From contig JAQUAF010000021.1 in the NCBI GenBank assembly GCA_028687435.1, positions 1 to 64,000 of the forward strand: a DNA stretch of 64,000 nt, written 5' to 3'. The stretch comes from Verrucomicrobiia bacterium. Lineage in GTDB: Bacteria; Verrucomicrobiota; Verrucomicrobiia; JABWAM01. The notes under the pieces were generated by a model. That model made no database searches. It had not been told where the DNA came from and saw only the letters and a program-made list of their open reading frames with translations. The position numbers were made by a program, and so were the translations under genes. Positions 36,033 to 45,082 of the stretch are shown here, in pieces; position 1 is the stretch's first letter; the number at the start of each line of letters is the position of its first letter.

Positions 36033-36979
36033 AAATCCTCATGCTCTGCCTTCCCCTTTTTACGACTAAAAGCCCTTTCTGTCAAAACCAGGCATAGCTG
36101 CGTGAAAGAAATTCCCATCACCGCCGCGGACTTGGGCAGGAGGCTGGTCTCGGTCATTCCCGGCAGGCTGTTCACCTCCAGCACATGGCATTCCCGCCGG
36201 TCGTTGACCCGGAAATCCACCCGCGACACATCCCGGCAACCCAGGGAATGATGCGCCCGCAGGGCCAGATCCCGCAACTGCGCGGTCAGATTCTCGTCGA
36301 TCGGCGCGGGCATGAGGTATTCGGTGGCATTCTTGGTGTACTTGTTGGTGTAATCGTACCACCCCGATTTGGGACGGATCTCCACCACGGCCAGCGCCTC
36401 ATCCCCCATGATTCCCACGGTGTATTCCCCCCCCTCAATGAACTCCTCCACCAAAATGACCTCATCCTGCTGAAAAGCCTTCTCCAAAGCCGGTTGAAAA
36501 TGTTCCTCGTTCCGCACAATGCTGATCCCCACGCTCGACCCCTGCCGCGCCGGCTTGATCACGCAGGGCAACCCCACTCCGGAATTGGCCGGCAGCCGTT
36601 TTTCACATTCACCGCGTTTCAACGCCACATCCCGGGGCGTCAGCAACCCCGCGCGCCGGAAAACCCCCTTGGCCTCCACCTTGTTGAACGCAACCCGGCT
36701 CGAAGCCGAATCCGACCCCGAAAAGGGAATTCCCTTCTTTTCCAGCAACTCCTGCATCCAGCCATCCTCGCCGCCCGTGCCATGCAGGGCCAGCACCGCC
36801 ACATCAATGTCATCGGGCGGAACAAACCGGTCGTCCTTCACATCCACCGCCTCCACACGGCAACCCGCCTCCTTCAACGCATTGTACATGGCCTGCCCGC
36901 TGCAGAGGGAAACCTCCCTCTCCGCGGAAAAACCGCCCATCAAAACAGCTATCCGGACACCCTTCAACCGTTTGACCAA
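36029..36979 (-). CDS. ddl: D-alanine--D-alanine ligase
   Basis: ATP-grasp enzyme joining two D-Ala for peptidoglycan. 316 aa from a TTG at 36979, just after the murC-murB stop; the frame is open to 37021. Motifs: VLMGGFSAEREVSLCSG at the N-terminus, HGTGGEDGWMQELLEKKGIPFSGSDS, VIKPARQGSSVGISIV (ATP-grasp loop), EEFIEGGEYTVGIMG and VLEVNSLPGMTETSLLPKSA. Translation is probably coupled to murC-murB upstream and to ftsQ downstream through the ATGA overlap. Confidence 0.96.
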   Translation of the reverse strand: MVKRLKGVRIAVLMGGFSAEREVSLCSGQAMYNALKEAGCRVEAVDVKDDRFVPPDDIDVAVLALHGTGGEDGWMQELLEKKGIPFSGSDSASSRVAFNKVEAKGVFRRAGLLTPRDVALKRGECEKRLPANSGVGLPCVIKPARQGSSVGISIVRNEEHFQPALEKAFQQDEVILVEEFIEGGEYTVGIMGDEALAVVEIRPKSGWYDYTNKYTKNATEYLMPAPIDENLTAQLRDLALRAHHSLGCRDVSRVDFRVNDRRECHVLEVNSLPGMTETSLLPKSAAVMGISFTQLCLVLTERAFSRKKGKAEHEDL

Positions 36980-36980
36980 C

Positions 36981-39344
36981 TCATCTTCTTTCGTCGCCGA
37001 CAATTTCAACCTCCAGTTCAAGTTCGATTCCCTTCTCGCGACGCACCCGGTCGCGAACGATGGAAATCAGATTCAAAACATCGCTGGCGGACGCTCCGCC
37101 ATCGTTGACAATAAAATTCGCGTGGTTTTCCGACACCCGGGCCCTGCCAAAACGCAGGTTCTTCATGCCCAGTTCGTCAATCAACCGGCCCGCTGAAATT
37201 TCGCGGGGATTCTTGAAGATGCAACCCGCGTTGGGCAGGACCGGCTGGGCCGCCTTGCGGCGGGCGTCGAAATCGCGGATCTTCCGCTCGATTTCATCCC
37301 TCGACGATGGCCGCCCCTTGAGAACAGCCGACACCACCACATGGCCGCGCAACCCGGCGCACCGGCGATATCCCACACCCAGTTCCGCCGGAGTTCTTTC
37401 AAATTCGTTCCCCTCCATGTCCATCATCCGGACTTTCTCCGCCAGATCGCAAACCGCCCCGCTCATGGCGCCCGCGTTGCTCCACAAGGCGCCGCCCAAG
37501 GTGCCGGGAATCCCATCCAAAAACTCAAATCCCCCCAACCCCGCCTGGGCGGCCGCTCCAACCACCTGTTTCAACCGGCATCCCGCGCCCGCCGCCACGG
37601 TCGAACCTTCCACCCTCAATTGCGTGAACACTGGCGCGCCCAAATGCAGCGTCACCCCGGAAATGCCGGCGTCCCTCACCAATAAATTCGACCCGCGCCC
37701 CACACATGTCACCGCATGAAGCCGGGCCTCCGGATGCTCGGGCCCCACGGCCAGCCTCCGCTCATGCGCATGCCGGAGCAGCCGCTTCAAATCCTCCTCG
37801 TCAACAGGTTCCGCCCACAACTTGGCATGTCCTCCCACGCGCATCGTGGTGCGCTGGGACATCGGTTCGTAACGGCGCAGGACACTGGCCGGCTTCAACA
37901 ACTTGCGAACCGCCTCATAGGCGTGAAGCTCCGCCGCCAGCGTGCGGCTGATCTGCACGATGTTTCCCGCGCCCATGATCAGCAACAAATCGCCCTTCCT
38001 CAAATTCGCTCCCGCCTGCTCCATCAACCGCCATAAATCCGGCTCGTAAAACACCCGGTCCGCCCCCATCCGGGAAGCCACGGCATCCGCCACCAATCTC
38101 CCGGTCACCCCTTCGATGGGGGTCTCGCTGGAGGCATAGATATCCGTCAAAAACACCCGGTCCGCCCCCTCGAAAGCCTCTCCAAATTCCCGGTGCAACG
38201 CCTGCACCCGCGTGTAACGATGCGGCTGGAAAACCGCCAGCACCCGCCCCCGCTTCTTCTGGCGGCTGGCCCAGATCGTGGCCTTCACCTCGGTCGGATG
38301 ATGGGCGTAGTCGTCCACCACCAAAAACTCGTCGCTCTCAAAAATAACATCAAACCGTCTCCGGGCGCCATGAAAAGCGGACAATGCCGAAACCGCCTCT
38401 TCAAACCCCACCCCCATCCCTTCCACCGTCGCCAGCGCCGCCAGGGCATTCGACACGTTTTGCTCCCCGGGAATGATCAAAACCGCCTCCCCAAGACGCT
38501 CTCCGCCGCGGAAAACAGCGAAGACCGTGCGATCCTTCTCCTGGCGGATATCCCCGGCATGCCACAACAAATGACCGTGTTTCCCGTCCGTTGCGGCCGT
38601 TGACTTGATCGAAAACGCCACCCCGTTGGACGCCTGCCCCGCCACCCTCGCCGCGCCGGGATCATCCGCGCTGTAAATCACCCTCCCCTTGGTCTTTTTC
38701 AACAATGCGTCAAAAGCAGCCTCAATCGCTTCCAGGTTCCGGTAAAAATCCAGATGCTCCGGCTCGATGTTCAACATTACCAGATCCTGCGGCTCAAACT
38801 CGCTCATCGTGCCATCGCTCTCATCCGCCTCCAGCACAAAATATTCGCCGTTGCCGGCCGATGCGTTGGCGCCCAGGTCGGGCACCTGCGCCCCCACATA
38901 AAAGGACGGCGCCTTGCCCGCCATCCGCAAAATATGGGAAATCATCGACGACGTGGTCGTCTTCCCATGCGTGCCGGAAATCACCACGGCCTTCTGCGGA
39001 GGAATCAACGCCGCCAGCGCGCGCGCGCGCCGCACCACCGGAATGTCCCGGCTTTCCGCCTCCAACAACTCCGGATTGTCGCTGGGAATCGCGGAGGAAT
39101 ATGCCACAAAATCCGGATTTCCCACATGCTCCGGCGCATGCCCCCTGAACCGCTGGATCCCCAATTGCCGGAGCGCGTCCGCATCCGAGGGTTCGCCCAA
39201 ATCCGACCCCGTCACCTGATGCCCGCGCAAGGCCATCAACCGCGCCAGACCGCTCATGCCGCTGCCCCCCACCCCCACCAGATGCACCCGCCGGACGCCG
39301 CCGGCAAGCAACTTGCGCAAATCATCCTGGGCCAGTTCGATCAT
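36981..39344 (-). CDS. murC-murB: MurC-MurB fusion (UDP-MurNAc--L-Ala ligase / UDP-GlcNAc-enolpyruvate reductase)
   Basis: 787-aa two-domain enzyme for consecutive cytoplasmic steps of peptidoglycan precursor synthesis. Residues 1 to about 465 are MurC: the N-terminal Rossmann start VHLVGVGGSGMSGLARLM, the ATP loop GTHGKTTTSSMISHIL, VLEADESDGTM and VVDDYAHHPTEV. From about residue 480 it is MurB: RTTMRVGGHAKLWAEP, CVGRGSNLLVRDAGISG (FAD), FEFLDGIPGTLGGALWSNAGAM, GYRRCAG and GCIFKNPREISAGRLIDELG. The catalytic Ser of many MurBs is Cys here (GCIFKNP). It is followed immediately by ddl. Confidence 0.96.
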   Translation of the reverse strand: MIELAQDDLRKLLAGGVRRVHLVGVGGSGMSGLARLMALRGHQVTGSDLGEPSDADALRQLGIQRFRGHAPEHVGNPDFVAYSSAIPSDNPELLEAESRDIPVVRRARALAALIPPQKAVVISGTHGKTTTSSMISHILRMAGKAPSFYVGAQVPDLGANASAGNGEYFVLEADESDGTMSEFEPQDLVMLNIEPEHLDFYRNLEAIEAAFDALLKKTKGRVIYSADDPGAARVAGQASNGVAFSIKSTAATDGKHGHLLWHAGDIRQEKDRTVFAVFRGGERLGEAVLIIPGEQNVSNALAALATVEGMGVGFEEAVSALSAFHGARRRFDVIFESDEFLVVDDYAHHPTEVKATIWASRQKKRGRVLAVFQPHRYTRVQALHREFGEAFEGADRVFLTDIYASSETPIEGVTGRLVADAVASRMGADRVFYEPDLWRLMEQAGANLRKGDLLLIMGAGNIVQISRTLAAELHAYEAVRKLLKPASVLRRYEPMSQRTTMRVGGHAKLWAEPVDEEDLKRLLRHAHERRLAVGPEHPEARLHAVTCVGRGSNLLVRDAGISGVTLHLGAPVFTQLRVEGSTVAAGAGCRLKQVVGAAAQAGLGGFEFLDGIPGTLGGALWSNAGAMSGAVCDLAEKVRMMDMEGNEFERTPAELGVGYRRCAGLRGHVVVSAVLKGRPSSRDEIERKIRDFDARRKAAQPVLPNAGCIFKNPREISAGRLIDELGMKNLRFGRARVSENHANFIVNDGGASASDVLNLISIVRDRVRREKGIELELEVEIVGDERR

Positions 39345-39491
39345 GGAAGGGAGAAGGTTGGGGGGAAAGGGGTAAGATTAAAGGTTTCAGTGACAAGCTT
39401 CAAGGTTCATGGTTCATGGTTCAAGGTTTAAAATTCGCGAGGCTCAAAGTCTCAACTAAAACCTTGCCCCTTGCGTTTGAAACCCGCCCTG

Positions 39492-40577
39492 TCACCCCGC
39501 CAGTTCCTCCATCATGTCCGCCAGCTTTCGATGCGCATCCGCGTGCCTCAGCCGTTTGGCCGCATCGCCCATCTTTTTCCGCCGTTCCTTGTCCCCCAAA
39601 ATGGCGGCAATTTCGCCCCCCAGCCAGGCCGGATCGGCCGTCCGCTCCTCGCACAACAACGCCGCCCCGGCGTCCGCAAACAACCGGGCATTGGCCAGTT
39701 GATGATTGTCCGCGGCGTGGGGATAGGGAGTCAAAATGGACGGCAACCCCAACTGCGCGATCTCCGCCAGCGATGAGGCGCCCGAACGGGCCACCACCAA
39801 ATCCGCCGCGGCATAAAGAAGCGGCATCTCGGAACTGAACGCCATCACCTTGGCGTCCGCTTTCAATTCCGCATATCCCTTGCGAATCGTCTCTTCCTCT
39901 CCCGCTCCCGTCAAATGCAGCCACTGCGGCATGGCCAGTTGCATCTTCTCCGCCGCCGCCAGCACCAACCGGTTCAACCCCCGCGCTCCCTGGCTGCCTC
40001 CCACCACCAAAACCACGGGCCGCCCGGCCTCCAATCCCAATTCCTTGCAGGCCGCCAGCCGGTCGCCAGGCTGCCTTAAAGCCGCGCGAACAGGCGTGCC
40101 GGTCCAGATCGTCCGCTGCGCCGGAAAACATCGTCCCGCCAGCTCCAACCCCACCGCCACCTTGGTCGCAAAACGCGCCGCCAGCCGGTTGGCCTTGCCG
40201 GGAATGGCGTTGGACTCATGAATGCAGGACGGAATCCCGCTCCATCGCGCTTGAAACAAGGGCGCCGCAGAACTGAACCCTCCCATTCCCAAAACCGCAT
40301 TGGGATGAAAACTTTTGAAAATCCTCCGGGCCTTGCCCATCGCCCGAACCAGGCCCGCCGCAAAATGAAAAGCGCGATCCGGACGCACCCCCCTCCACGC
40401 AACCGCCGGGAGGGTTTCCACGAGAAAACCGCGAACCTTCTCCACCGCGCGCGTGTCCACCTCCTTTTCCGACACCACCAGCAAGACCTGATGTTGACGT
40501 TCGAGGAGTTCCTCCCCCACCGCCATGCCGGGAAACAAGTGCCCCCCGGTTCCGCCACATACAATTAAAATGTTCAT
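39492..40577 (-). CDS. murG: UDP-GlcNAc--lipid I GlcNAc transferase MurG
   Basis: GT28 glycosyltransferase making lipid II at the inner face of the membrane. 361 aa. N-terminal GGTGGHLFPGMAVGEEL, middle GMGGFSSAAPLFQA and SCIHESNAIPGKANRLAA, and C-terminal VVGGSQGARGLNRLV, VVARSGASSLAEIAQLGLPSILTPYPHAADNHQLANA are all textbook MurG. 147 bp separate it from murC-murB. ftsW and mraY, often its neighbours, are not here; nuoM lies 100 bp upstream. Confidence 0.97.
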   Translation of the reverse strand: MNILIVCGGTGGHLFPGMAVGEELLERQHQVLLVVSEKEVDTRAVEKVRGFLVETLPAVAWRGVRPDRAFHFAAGLVRAMGKARRIFKSFHPNAVLGMGGFSSAAPLFQARWSGIPSCIHESNAIPGKANRLAARFATKVAVGLELAGRCFPAQRTIWTGTPVRAALRQPGDRLAACKELGLEAGRPVVLVVGGSQGARGLNRLVLAAAEKMQLAMPQWLHLTGAGEEETIRKGYAELKADAKVMAFSSEMPLLYAAADLVVARSGASSLAEIAQLGLPSILTPYPHAADNHQLANARLFADAGAALLCEERTADPAWLGGEIAAILGDKERRKKMGDAAKRLRHADAHRKLADMMEELAG

Positions 40578-40680
40578 GCTTGATCACAAAGTTCAAAGTT
40601 TAAGGTTCAAAGGTTTATGGGATGCAAGAAATAAAAAATCATGACATAAAACCTGCCCCTGTCCCCTTAAACCTCACACC

Positions 40681-42144
40681 TTATCTGGCCGCCATCTGAA
40701 TGCTCACGCTGCCGCCCAAATCGCCCAGCAACAAGTGGGGACAAATCCCCGCCAGCAACAGCGCCGCAACGAGCAAAACCAAAGCCATCTTCGGCTCCAA
40801 CGACAGATCCGTCAAGGCGTTCCATTTGCCCGGCAAAGGTCCAAAGGCAATCTGCCTCACCGCGCGCAAATAATAAACAGCTGAAATGACCGTGGTCCAG
40901 ACCGCCAGGACGGTGACCACACGGCTGAACTCAAATCCGCCGATGAAAATCATGAGCTCCGCCGGAAAACCGGCAAACCCGGGCAAACCAAACCCCGCCA
41001 GCGCGGCAATCGTCAAAAGCGTGGAAGCGGCCGGCAATTGCCGGGCAAACCCTCCCAAATCCCCCATCACCGCCGTCCCCGTCCGCTGCCGCAAAAATCC
41101 CGCCACGCCGAATCCCAGCGCCGCGCCCACGCCATGGGCAAAAAGGAAGAGAATGAATCCCTGCGTGGCAATCGCCCCTCCCGCCGCCAGCGCCAGCAAC
41201 GCATACCCCATGTGCGAAACACTGGCATAGGCCAGCATGTAACGCAGATCCTTTTGCTGCATCGCCACATAACCGGCATAAACCAGATTCATCCCCGCCA
41301 GGATCACCAGGATCTCCCTCCACTGCTGAAAACCATCGGGCAACAGGGGTATCGCCACCCTGAACAAACCGTAAAGCCCGAATTTCTTGATCACTCCCGA
41401 ATGCAGCATGGCGGCCATGGGCGGCGCTTCCCCATAACCCGCCGGCGCCCAGGTATGAAAGGGCACGACTGCCACCAAACCGCCAAACCCCAGCAGCAGG
41501 ATCCCAAACAAAACGGTCTGCGTTTGGACAGACAACCCCTCTCCCCCCCCCAAGCGCTGCCTCAATTCGATCAAATCAAATGTTCCCTGCCCGCCTCCGG
41601 CCCCATGCAAACCCAAAAAACCCAAAAGCAACACCAGACTGGCCAGCCCCAGATAAAGCGTGATTTTCATCGCCGCCGCCCGCCGCCTTTCCGCCCCCCA
41701 AATCGCAATCAGGATGAACGTCGGGATCAACGCCAGTTCGTGAAACACATACATGAAAAAGAGATCAAGGGACATAAACGCGCCGCTCATCCCCCCGGCC
41801 ATCAACAATCCCATCCCATAGAAATACCGCGCGTTTTCCTTCACCGCGCTCACCGACACGGCAGCCAGCCCAACCAGCGACGTCAAAACCAGCAGAATCG
41901 CGCTCAGCCGGTCCACCCCCAAATGATACGAAATCCCCAACCCCGGGCACCAGGCGACATGCTGCTCCATCCCCATCGCCAGCCCATAGGCCGGCGCCCC
42001 CGCCAAAATGCAGATCGAAAACACCAGCTGCGTCATCATCACCAAAAGGGCCAGCTGGCGCGGCATCCGCCACCCCGTCCAAGGCAGCGCAAACAACACC
42101 ATCGCCGCCCCGATCGGCAGCCAGATCATAAAGGAAAGATTCAT
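40681..42144 (-). CDS. nuoM: NADH-quinone oxidoreductase subunit M-like membrane protein
   Basis: Antiporter-like proton-pumping subunit of complex I. About 487 aa from ATG 42144, with about 13-14 transmembrane helices; the frame also opens at TTG 42186. FFMYVFHELALIPTFILIAIWG carries the conserved Glu of helix 5. FHTWAPAGYGEAPPMAAMLHSGVIKKFGLYGLFR is the NuoM/Mrp core loop, with its Lys. LRYMLAYASVSHMGYALL is the helix-8 region. No other nuo gene is near, so it may be an orphan or part of a split complex. A GGAGG lies directly before ATG 42144, too close for an ideal ribosome site. Confidence 0.9.
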   Translation of the reverse strand: MNLSFMIWLPIGAAMVLFALPWTGWRMPRQLALLVMMTQLVFSICILAGAPAYGLAMGMEQHVAWCPGLGISYHLGVDRLSAILLVLTSLVGLAAVSVSAVKENARYFYGMGLLMAGGMSGAFMSLDLFFMYVFHELALIPTFILIAIWGAERRRAAAMKITLYLGLASLVLLLGFLGLHGAGGGQGTFDLIELRQRLGGGEGLSVQTQTVLFGILLLGFGGLVAVVPFHTWAPAGYGEAPPMAAMLHSGVIKKFGLYGLFRVAIPLLPDGFQQWREILVILAGMNLVYAGYVAMQQKDLRYMLAYASVSHMGYALLALAAGGAIATQGFILFLFAHGVGAALGFGVAGFLRQRTGTAVMGDLGGFARQLPAASTLLTIAALAGFGLPGFAGFPAELMIFIGGFEFSRVVTVLAVWTTVISAVYYLRAVRQIAFGPLPGKWNALTDLSLEPKMALVLLVAALLLAGICPHLLLGDLGGSVSIQMAAR

Positions 42145-42223
42145 GCCTCCAAAAAGAATAGCCGCCGCCGCCGGCAGCGCAAGCAATGTTTCTTGTCAGC
42201 CCCCGTCATGCGGGCGCATCACT

Positions 42224-42679
42224 CTACCTGAGTTTGTCTTCCCATGGCTTGAGCCATAATCCCGACAATTTGCCGTTTCCATCCAATACCACGCGAATCT
42301 CCGGAGTGGCCGGACTCTTTGCAAAGGACGCCTTGAATCGATGAATGACCGAAAGCGTTCCGTCATTCGGCGCCCAGCTCTCCACATATTGCATGGACTT
42401 GAATTCCCCAAACAATCCCGTGATCTCCTGATAGGAACTCTTTTGGAGTTCCGCCGTAAACGTCTTTCTCATGCTCAAGGTGGCCTCCTCGCCCAACGCC
42501 TCAAATTTTCCGGCCCGCCATCCCTCCAGCAACTTTGTCGCAACCTGTTCGGCCACAGCTTTTTGATTGGCGTCAACCTCCGCCGCCGCCAGCTTGCGAA
42601 ACGCCGGTTTCAATTTTGAACACCCAGCCAAAATGACCCCGCACAGCAGAAAAACCAGAACAACCTGTCTTTTCATCAT
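42224..42679 (-). CDS. Predicted lipoprotein, 151 aa
   Basis: From ATG 42679, with AAGG at good spacing: MMKRQVVLVFLLCGVILAGCSK is a lipoprotein signal with an LAGC lipobox. The mature part resembles DUF3887/SnoaL-like small domains (VAEQVATKLLEGWRAGKFEALGEEATLSMRKTFTAELQKSSYQ...FGEFKSM). The frame runs on upstream to 43204, but that part is repeat DNA and the reverse of the tRNA region, so it is not coding. Function unknown. Confidence 0.8.
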   Translation of the reverse strand: MMKRQVVLVFLLCGVILAGCSKLKPAFRKLAAAEVDANQKAVAEQVATKLLEGWRAGKFEALGEEATLSMRKTFTAELQKSSYQEITGLFGEFKSMQYVESWAPNDGTLSVIHRFKASFAKSPATPEIRVVLDGNGKLSGLWLKPWEDKLR

Positions 42680-42694
42680 GATACCTTCTGTTAA

Positions 42695-42890
42695 ATTAAG
42701 TCGCGCCGGAGCGCGGCAGCTGCTCGATCCGCCTTCGCCCAAGCGCTTCGGCGAGACAAGCGCACGACGCAGAAAACCGGCAAGGCGGTGCGGGAGCCCC
42801 GCCCTCCATTCATTTCGCGACAAATGGAGGGCGGGCCGTCGCCTCGCCGCCATGGCTTTGGCCACGCAGGCGGGGCTCCCGCACCGCCTT
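42695..42890 (-). repeat. Repeat families D (copy 3) and B (copy 4)
   Basis: D block 42695-42781 followed by a B palindrome 42782-42890, here extended with CCGTCGCCTCGCCGCCATGG and GGCTTTGGCCACGCAGG between the arms. It is upstream of the lipoprotein gene and downstream of the tRNA. Confidence 0.8.
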
Positions 42891-42983
42891 TTTCGCCAAA
42901 CATTGAAATTCCTAAACATTAAATTAAGCCTCATTCCGGACTGCCCCCGTTTATGATGAAGAGCCTGATGAAGAGCCTCGCGT

Positions 42984-43071
42984 TGGTGCCCGAGGCGGGA
43001 GTCGAACCCGCACGGCCGTTTCCAGCCAAGGGATTTTAAGTCCCTAGTGTCTGCCATTCCACCACTCGGGC
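42984..43071 (-). tRNA. tRNA-Leu (UAA)
   Basis: Reverse strand, 88 nt including an encoded CCA. The acceptor stem is GCCCGAG/CTCGGGC, with discriminator A then CCA. The anticodon arm is AGGGA-CTTAAAA-TCCCT, giving anticodon UAA. A long variable arm (GGCTGGAAACGGCC) is as expected for class II Leu tRNA. The T-arm is CGGGTTCGACTCCCG. Confidence 0.97.
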
Positions 43072-43145
43072 AGCCGCTTCCGGAAGACATCCAAGCGCAT
43101 GCCAACAGCGGAATCAATCCCGGAGAAACCGCCCCCGGGCGCAAT

Positions 43146-43859
43146 TCACTTGAACAACCCGCCCGCGCCCTTGAGAAGGTCGGTCGCCCCTTTGACCGCG
43201 TCATCCGCGCCCTTGATCACATCCTTCCCCAGTTTGGCGGCGTTCTCGGCAATGGCGGGAATCGCCTTTTCCAACACGGCAGCAACAATCTTCTGCGCCA
43301 GTTCGCCGCCGGAAAGCCCCTGTCCATCCCTGCCAAGATCTTTAAGATGAATGGGAGGCAGTGGAATCGTCGTCCCCTTCCCTCCAAGCAATCCCATGGT
43401 CAGGTTGATCCTGCCATTCTGAATCACCAACTCATCCACCTGAAAACGCCGGGCGCTGGGTTCGCTGCCCAGCGAGGCATTGATGTTGTCGCGCAACTTG
43501 TTAAGGTTGCCCCCCATGTCCTCGGCGGTGATTTCAGGAGAGTCGATTTTCAGGCTGCGCACCACAACCTTGCTGGAAAAAACCGTGGACGGCTGCACCG
43601 ACACCGACAAGACACCCACCCTGATGGATGCCGGCGCCTTGTACCCCTCCGGATTGCCGATCGACAATCCCTTCAAAGTTCCATGCCCGGAAAACGGCGA
43701 AAGGCTTGCGCTGTCAAGAATCACAGCCACCTTGGTCACCTTGGGACCAACCGCCTGCACCCCGGCTTTGACAATCGAACCAATGTAAAAAGAGGCAATC
43801 ACCAATACCACAACGAGAAGGGCCAACAGAACGCCAAGAATCACGAGAATTTTTTTCAT
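43146..43859 (-). CDS. AsmA-like membrane-anchored protein
   Basis: 237 aa: N-terminal transmembrane anchor (KKILVILGVLLALLVVVLVIASFYIGSIV) followed by an AsmA/DUF748-like beta region (KVTKVAVILDSASLSPFSGHGTLKGLSIGNPEGY, VRSLKIDSPEITAED, FQVDELVIQNGRINL). The C-terminus is helical (VLEKAIPAIAENAAKLGKDVIKGADDAVKGATDLLKGAG). Relatives act in outer-membrane lipid or protein traffic. It is short for the family (AsmA itself exceeds 600 aa). Its stop is 74 bp from the tRNA. Confidence 0.72.
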   Translation of the reverse strand: MKKILVILGVLLALLVVVLVIASFYIGSIVKAGVQAVGPKVTKVAVILDSASLSPFSGHGTLKGLSIGNPEGYKAPASIRVGVLSVSVQPSTVFSSKVVVRSLKIDSPEITAEDMGGNLNKLRDNINASLGSEPSARRFQVDELVIQNGRINLTMGLLGGKGTTIPLPPIHLKDLGRDGQGLSGGELAQKIVAAVLEKAIPAIAENAAKLGKDVIKGADDAVKGATDLLKGAGGLFK

Positions 43860-44160
43860 GGGAAAAACAGGGTTGAATTGAATGAATGTGAATCAGACCG
43901 CCCCTTCATAACCGTCATCGTCCCGAAAAGCAACACCGAATGTCGTATCCGCTAGACGCGCGGCCTTTCTTTAATTTATAAACATAAAAAATTCACATCG
44001 ACAAAAAAACATCCCATTGAAAGTTTGCCGCCGCCCTTACGGAATGCTTGAAAACCAAAATATGATGTTAAAAAATCAAAATTTTGAACCGCCATGGCGC
44101 AGATCATTTTGAATTTTTAATTTTTACTTTTGAATTGCGAGGTTTTACAGGAAGGACCAG
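43860..44160. other. A+T-rich intergenic region
   Basis: 301 bp between the AsmA-like gene and the PEP-CTERM gene, both minus strand. It contains the palindrome TCAAAATTTTGA near 44075 and must hold the AsmA-like promoter. No gene or T-run terminator is evident. Confidence 0.5.
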
Positions 44161-44925
44161 TCAACAGGCGGGCGCCAATTTTCGTGAAAACCGCCGTCGG
44201 GAGAACATTGCGGCCAGCAGACAAACCGCCAGCGCCGCGCCCACAGTCCCCGCTTCGGGAACCACCGGAGTGAAATTGATGTCATGAAAGGAAATGGACT
44301 GGGACGCTGGATTGCCAAGCTTGGACCCGGAAGTGTAGGTAAAAGTGAAACTGGTGATGTACGCACTGCCAAAACTGATGGTTGCATTTGCGTCACCGGA
44401 AGTGCTTGCCGTCGCCGCCGTTCCCCTGATGGTCTGCCCTGTTCCGCTTCCGGACACACTATTGTTGGCCGAGTCGGTGATGGTCGCCGCCACGGTGTTT
44501 CCAGACGCATCCGTGGCGGTGATGTTTTTCACCAAATCCACAAATCTGGTTCCCAAATCAACGTCAAAAAGCGAAAAATTTACACCGGTAACCCCCTGCG
44601 CATAATTGAAGTTGACCGTCACAGTGATTGACTGGTTCCGTTTGGAAAAATCCGTGTAAAGCTCCAGGGACTTCTGGGCCGGCGAAAGACCCCCTGTCTG
44701 ACTCGAATTGATTTGCGGATAACTTGCCAGAAAACGCGAAGTGCTGCCGGTAATGGCCACCGAAACATCATTCCCTGCGTTGCTGGAATCCACATCAAAC
44801 GAACGGCTCAATGACCCCGCAGTCCATGTCACCGAATCCCAATCCAACATGGCCCCCTTTGCTCCGGTCATCCCCGGCAGGAGAAAAATTATAAACAAAA
44901 AACCGCTGTAACTGATTCGTTTCAC
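44161..44925 (-). CDS. PEP-CTERM-type exported protein
   Basis: 254 aa. Signal peptide MKRISYSGFLFIIFLLPGMTGAKG, a Ser/Thr/Gly-rich beta-sandwich body (VTVNFNYAQGVTGVNFSLFDVDLGTRFVDLVKNITATDASG), and a C-terminal sorting tail: VVPEAGTVGAALAVCLLAAMFSRRRFSRK. That tail has the PEP-like box (VPEAGT), a hydrophobic helix and a basic end for EpsH/exosortase processing. The glycan-linked or surface role is inferred from the family. No exosortase gene is in the window. Confidence 0.83.
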   Translation of the reverse strand: MKRISYSGFLFIIFLLPGMTGAKGAMLDWDSVTWTAGSLSRSFDVDSSNAGNDVSVAITGSTSRFLASYPQINSSQTGGLSPAQKSLELYTDFSKRNQSITVTVNFNYAQGVTGVNFSLFDVDLGTRFVDLVKNITATDASGNTVAATITDSANNSVSGSGTGQTIRGTAATASTSGDANATISFGSAYITSFTFTYTSGSKLGNPASQSISFHDINFTPVVPEAGTVGAALAVCLLAAMFSRRRFSRKLAPAC

Positions 44926-45082
44926 GGAAGTTCGATCGTATCCCGGAATCTCGATGAATTTTTTGTATTTGTCAAACAGCTAATTTTACCGTCAAAATAG
45001 CAGGGCCGAAACCCCGCTTTTCCTCTTTTTCCGCATCTTGCTTGAGTTTGGCACACTCCACGCGTACAAAAGTCAAAGTCGC

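Noticed and set aside
42680-43204. N-terminal extension of the lipoprotein frame to 43204
   Set aside because: It reads through repeat DNA and the tRNA-Leu; the lipobox signal at 42679 with a good ribosome site defines the real start.
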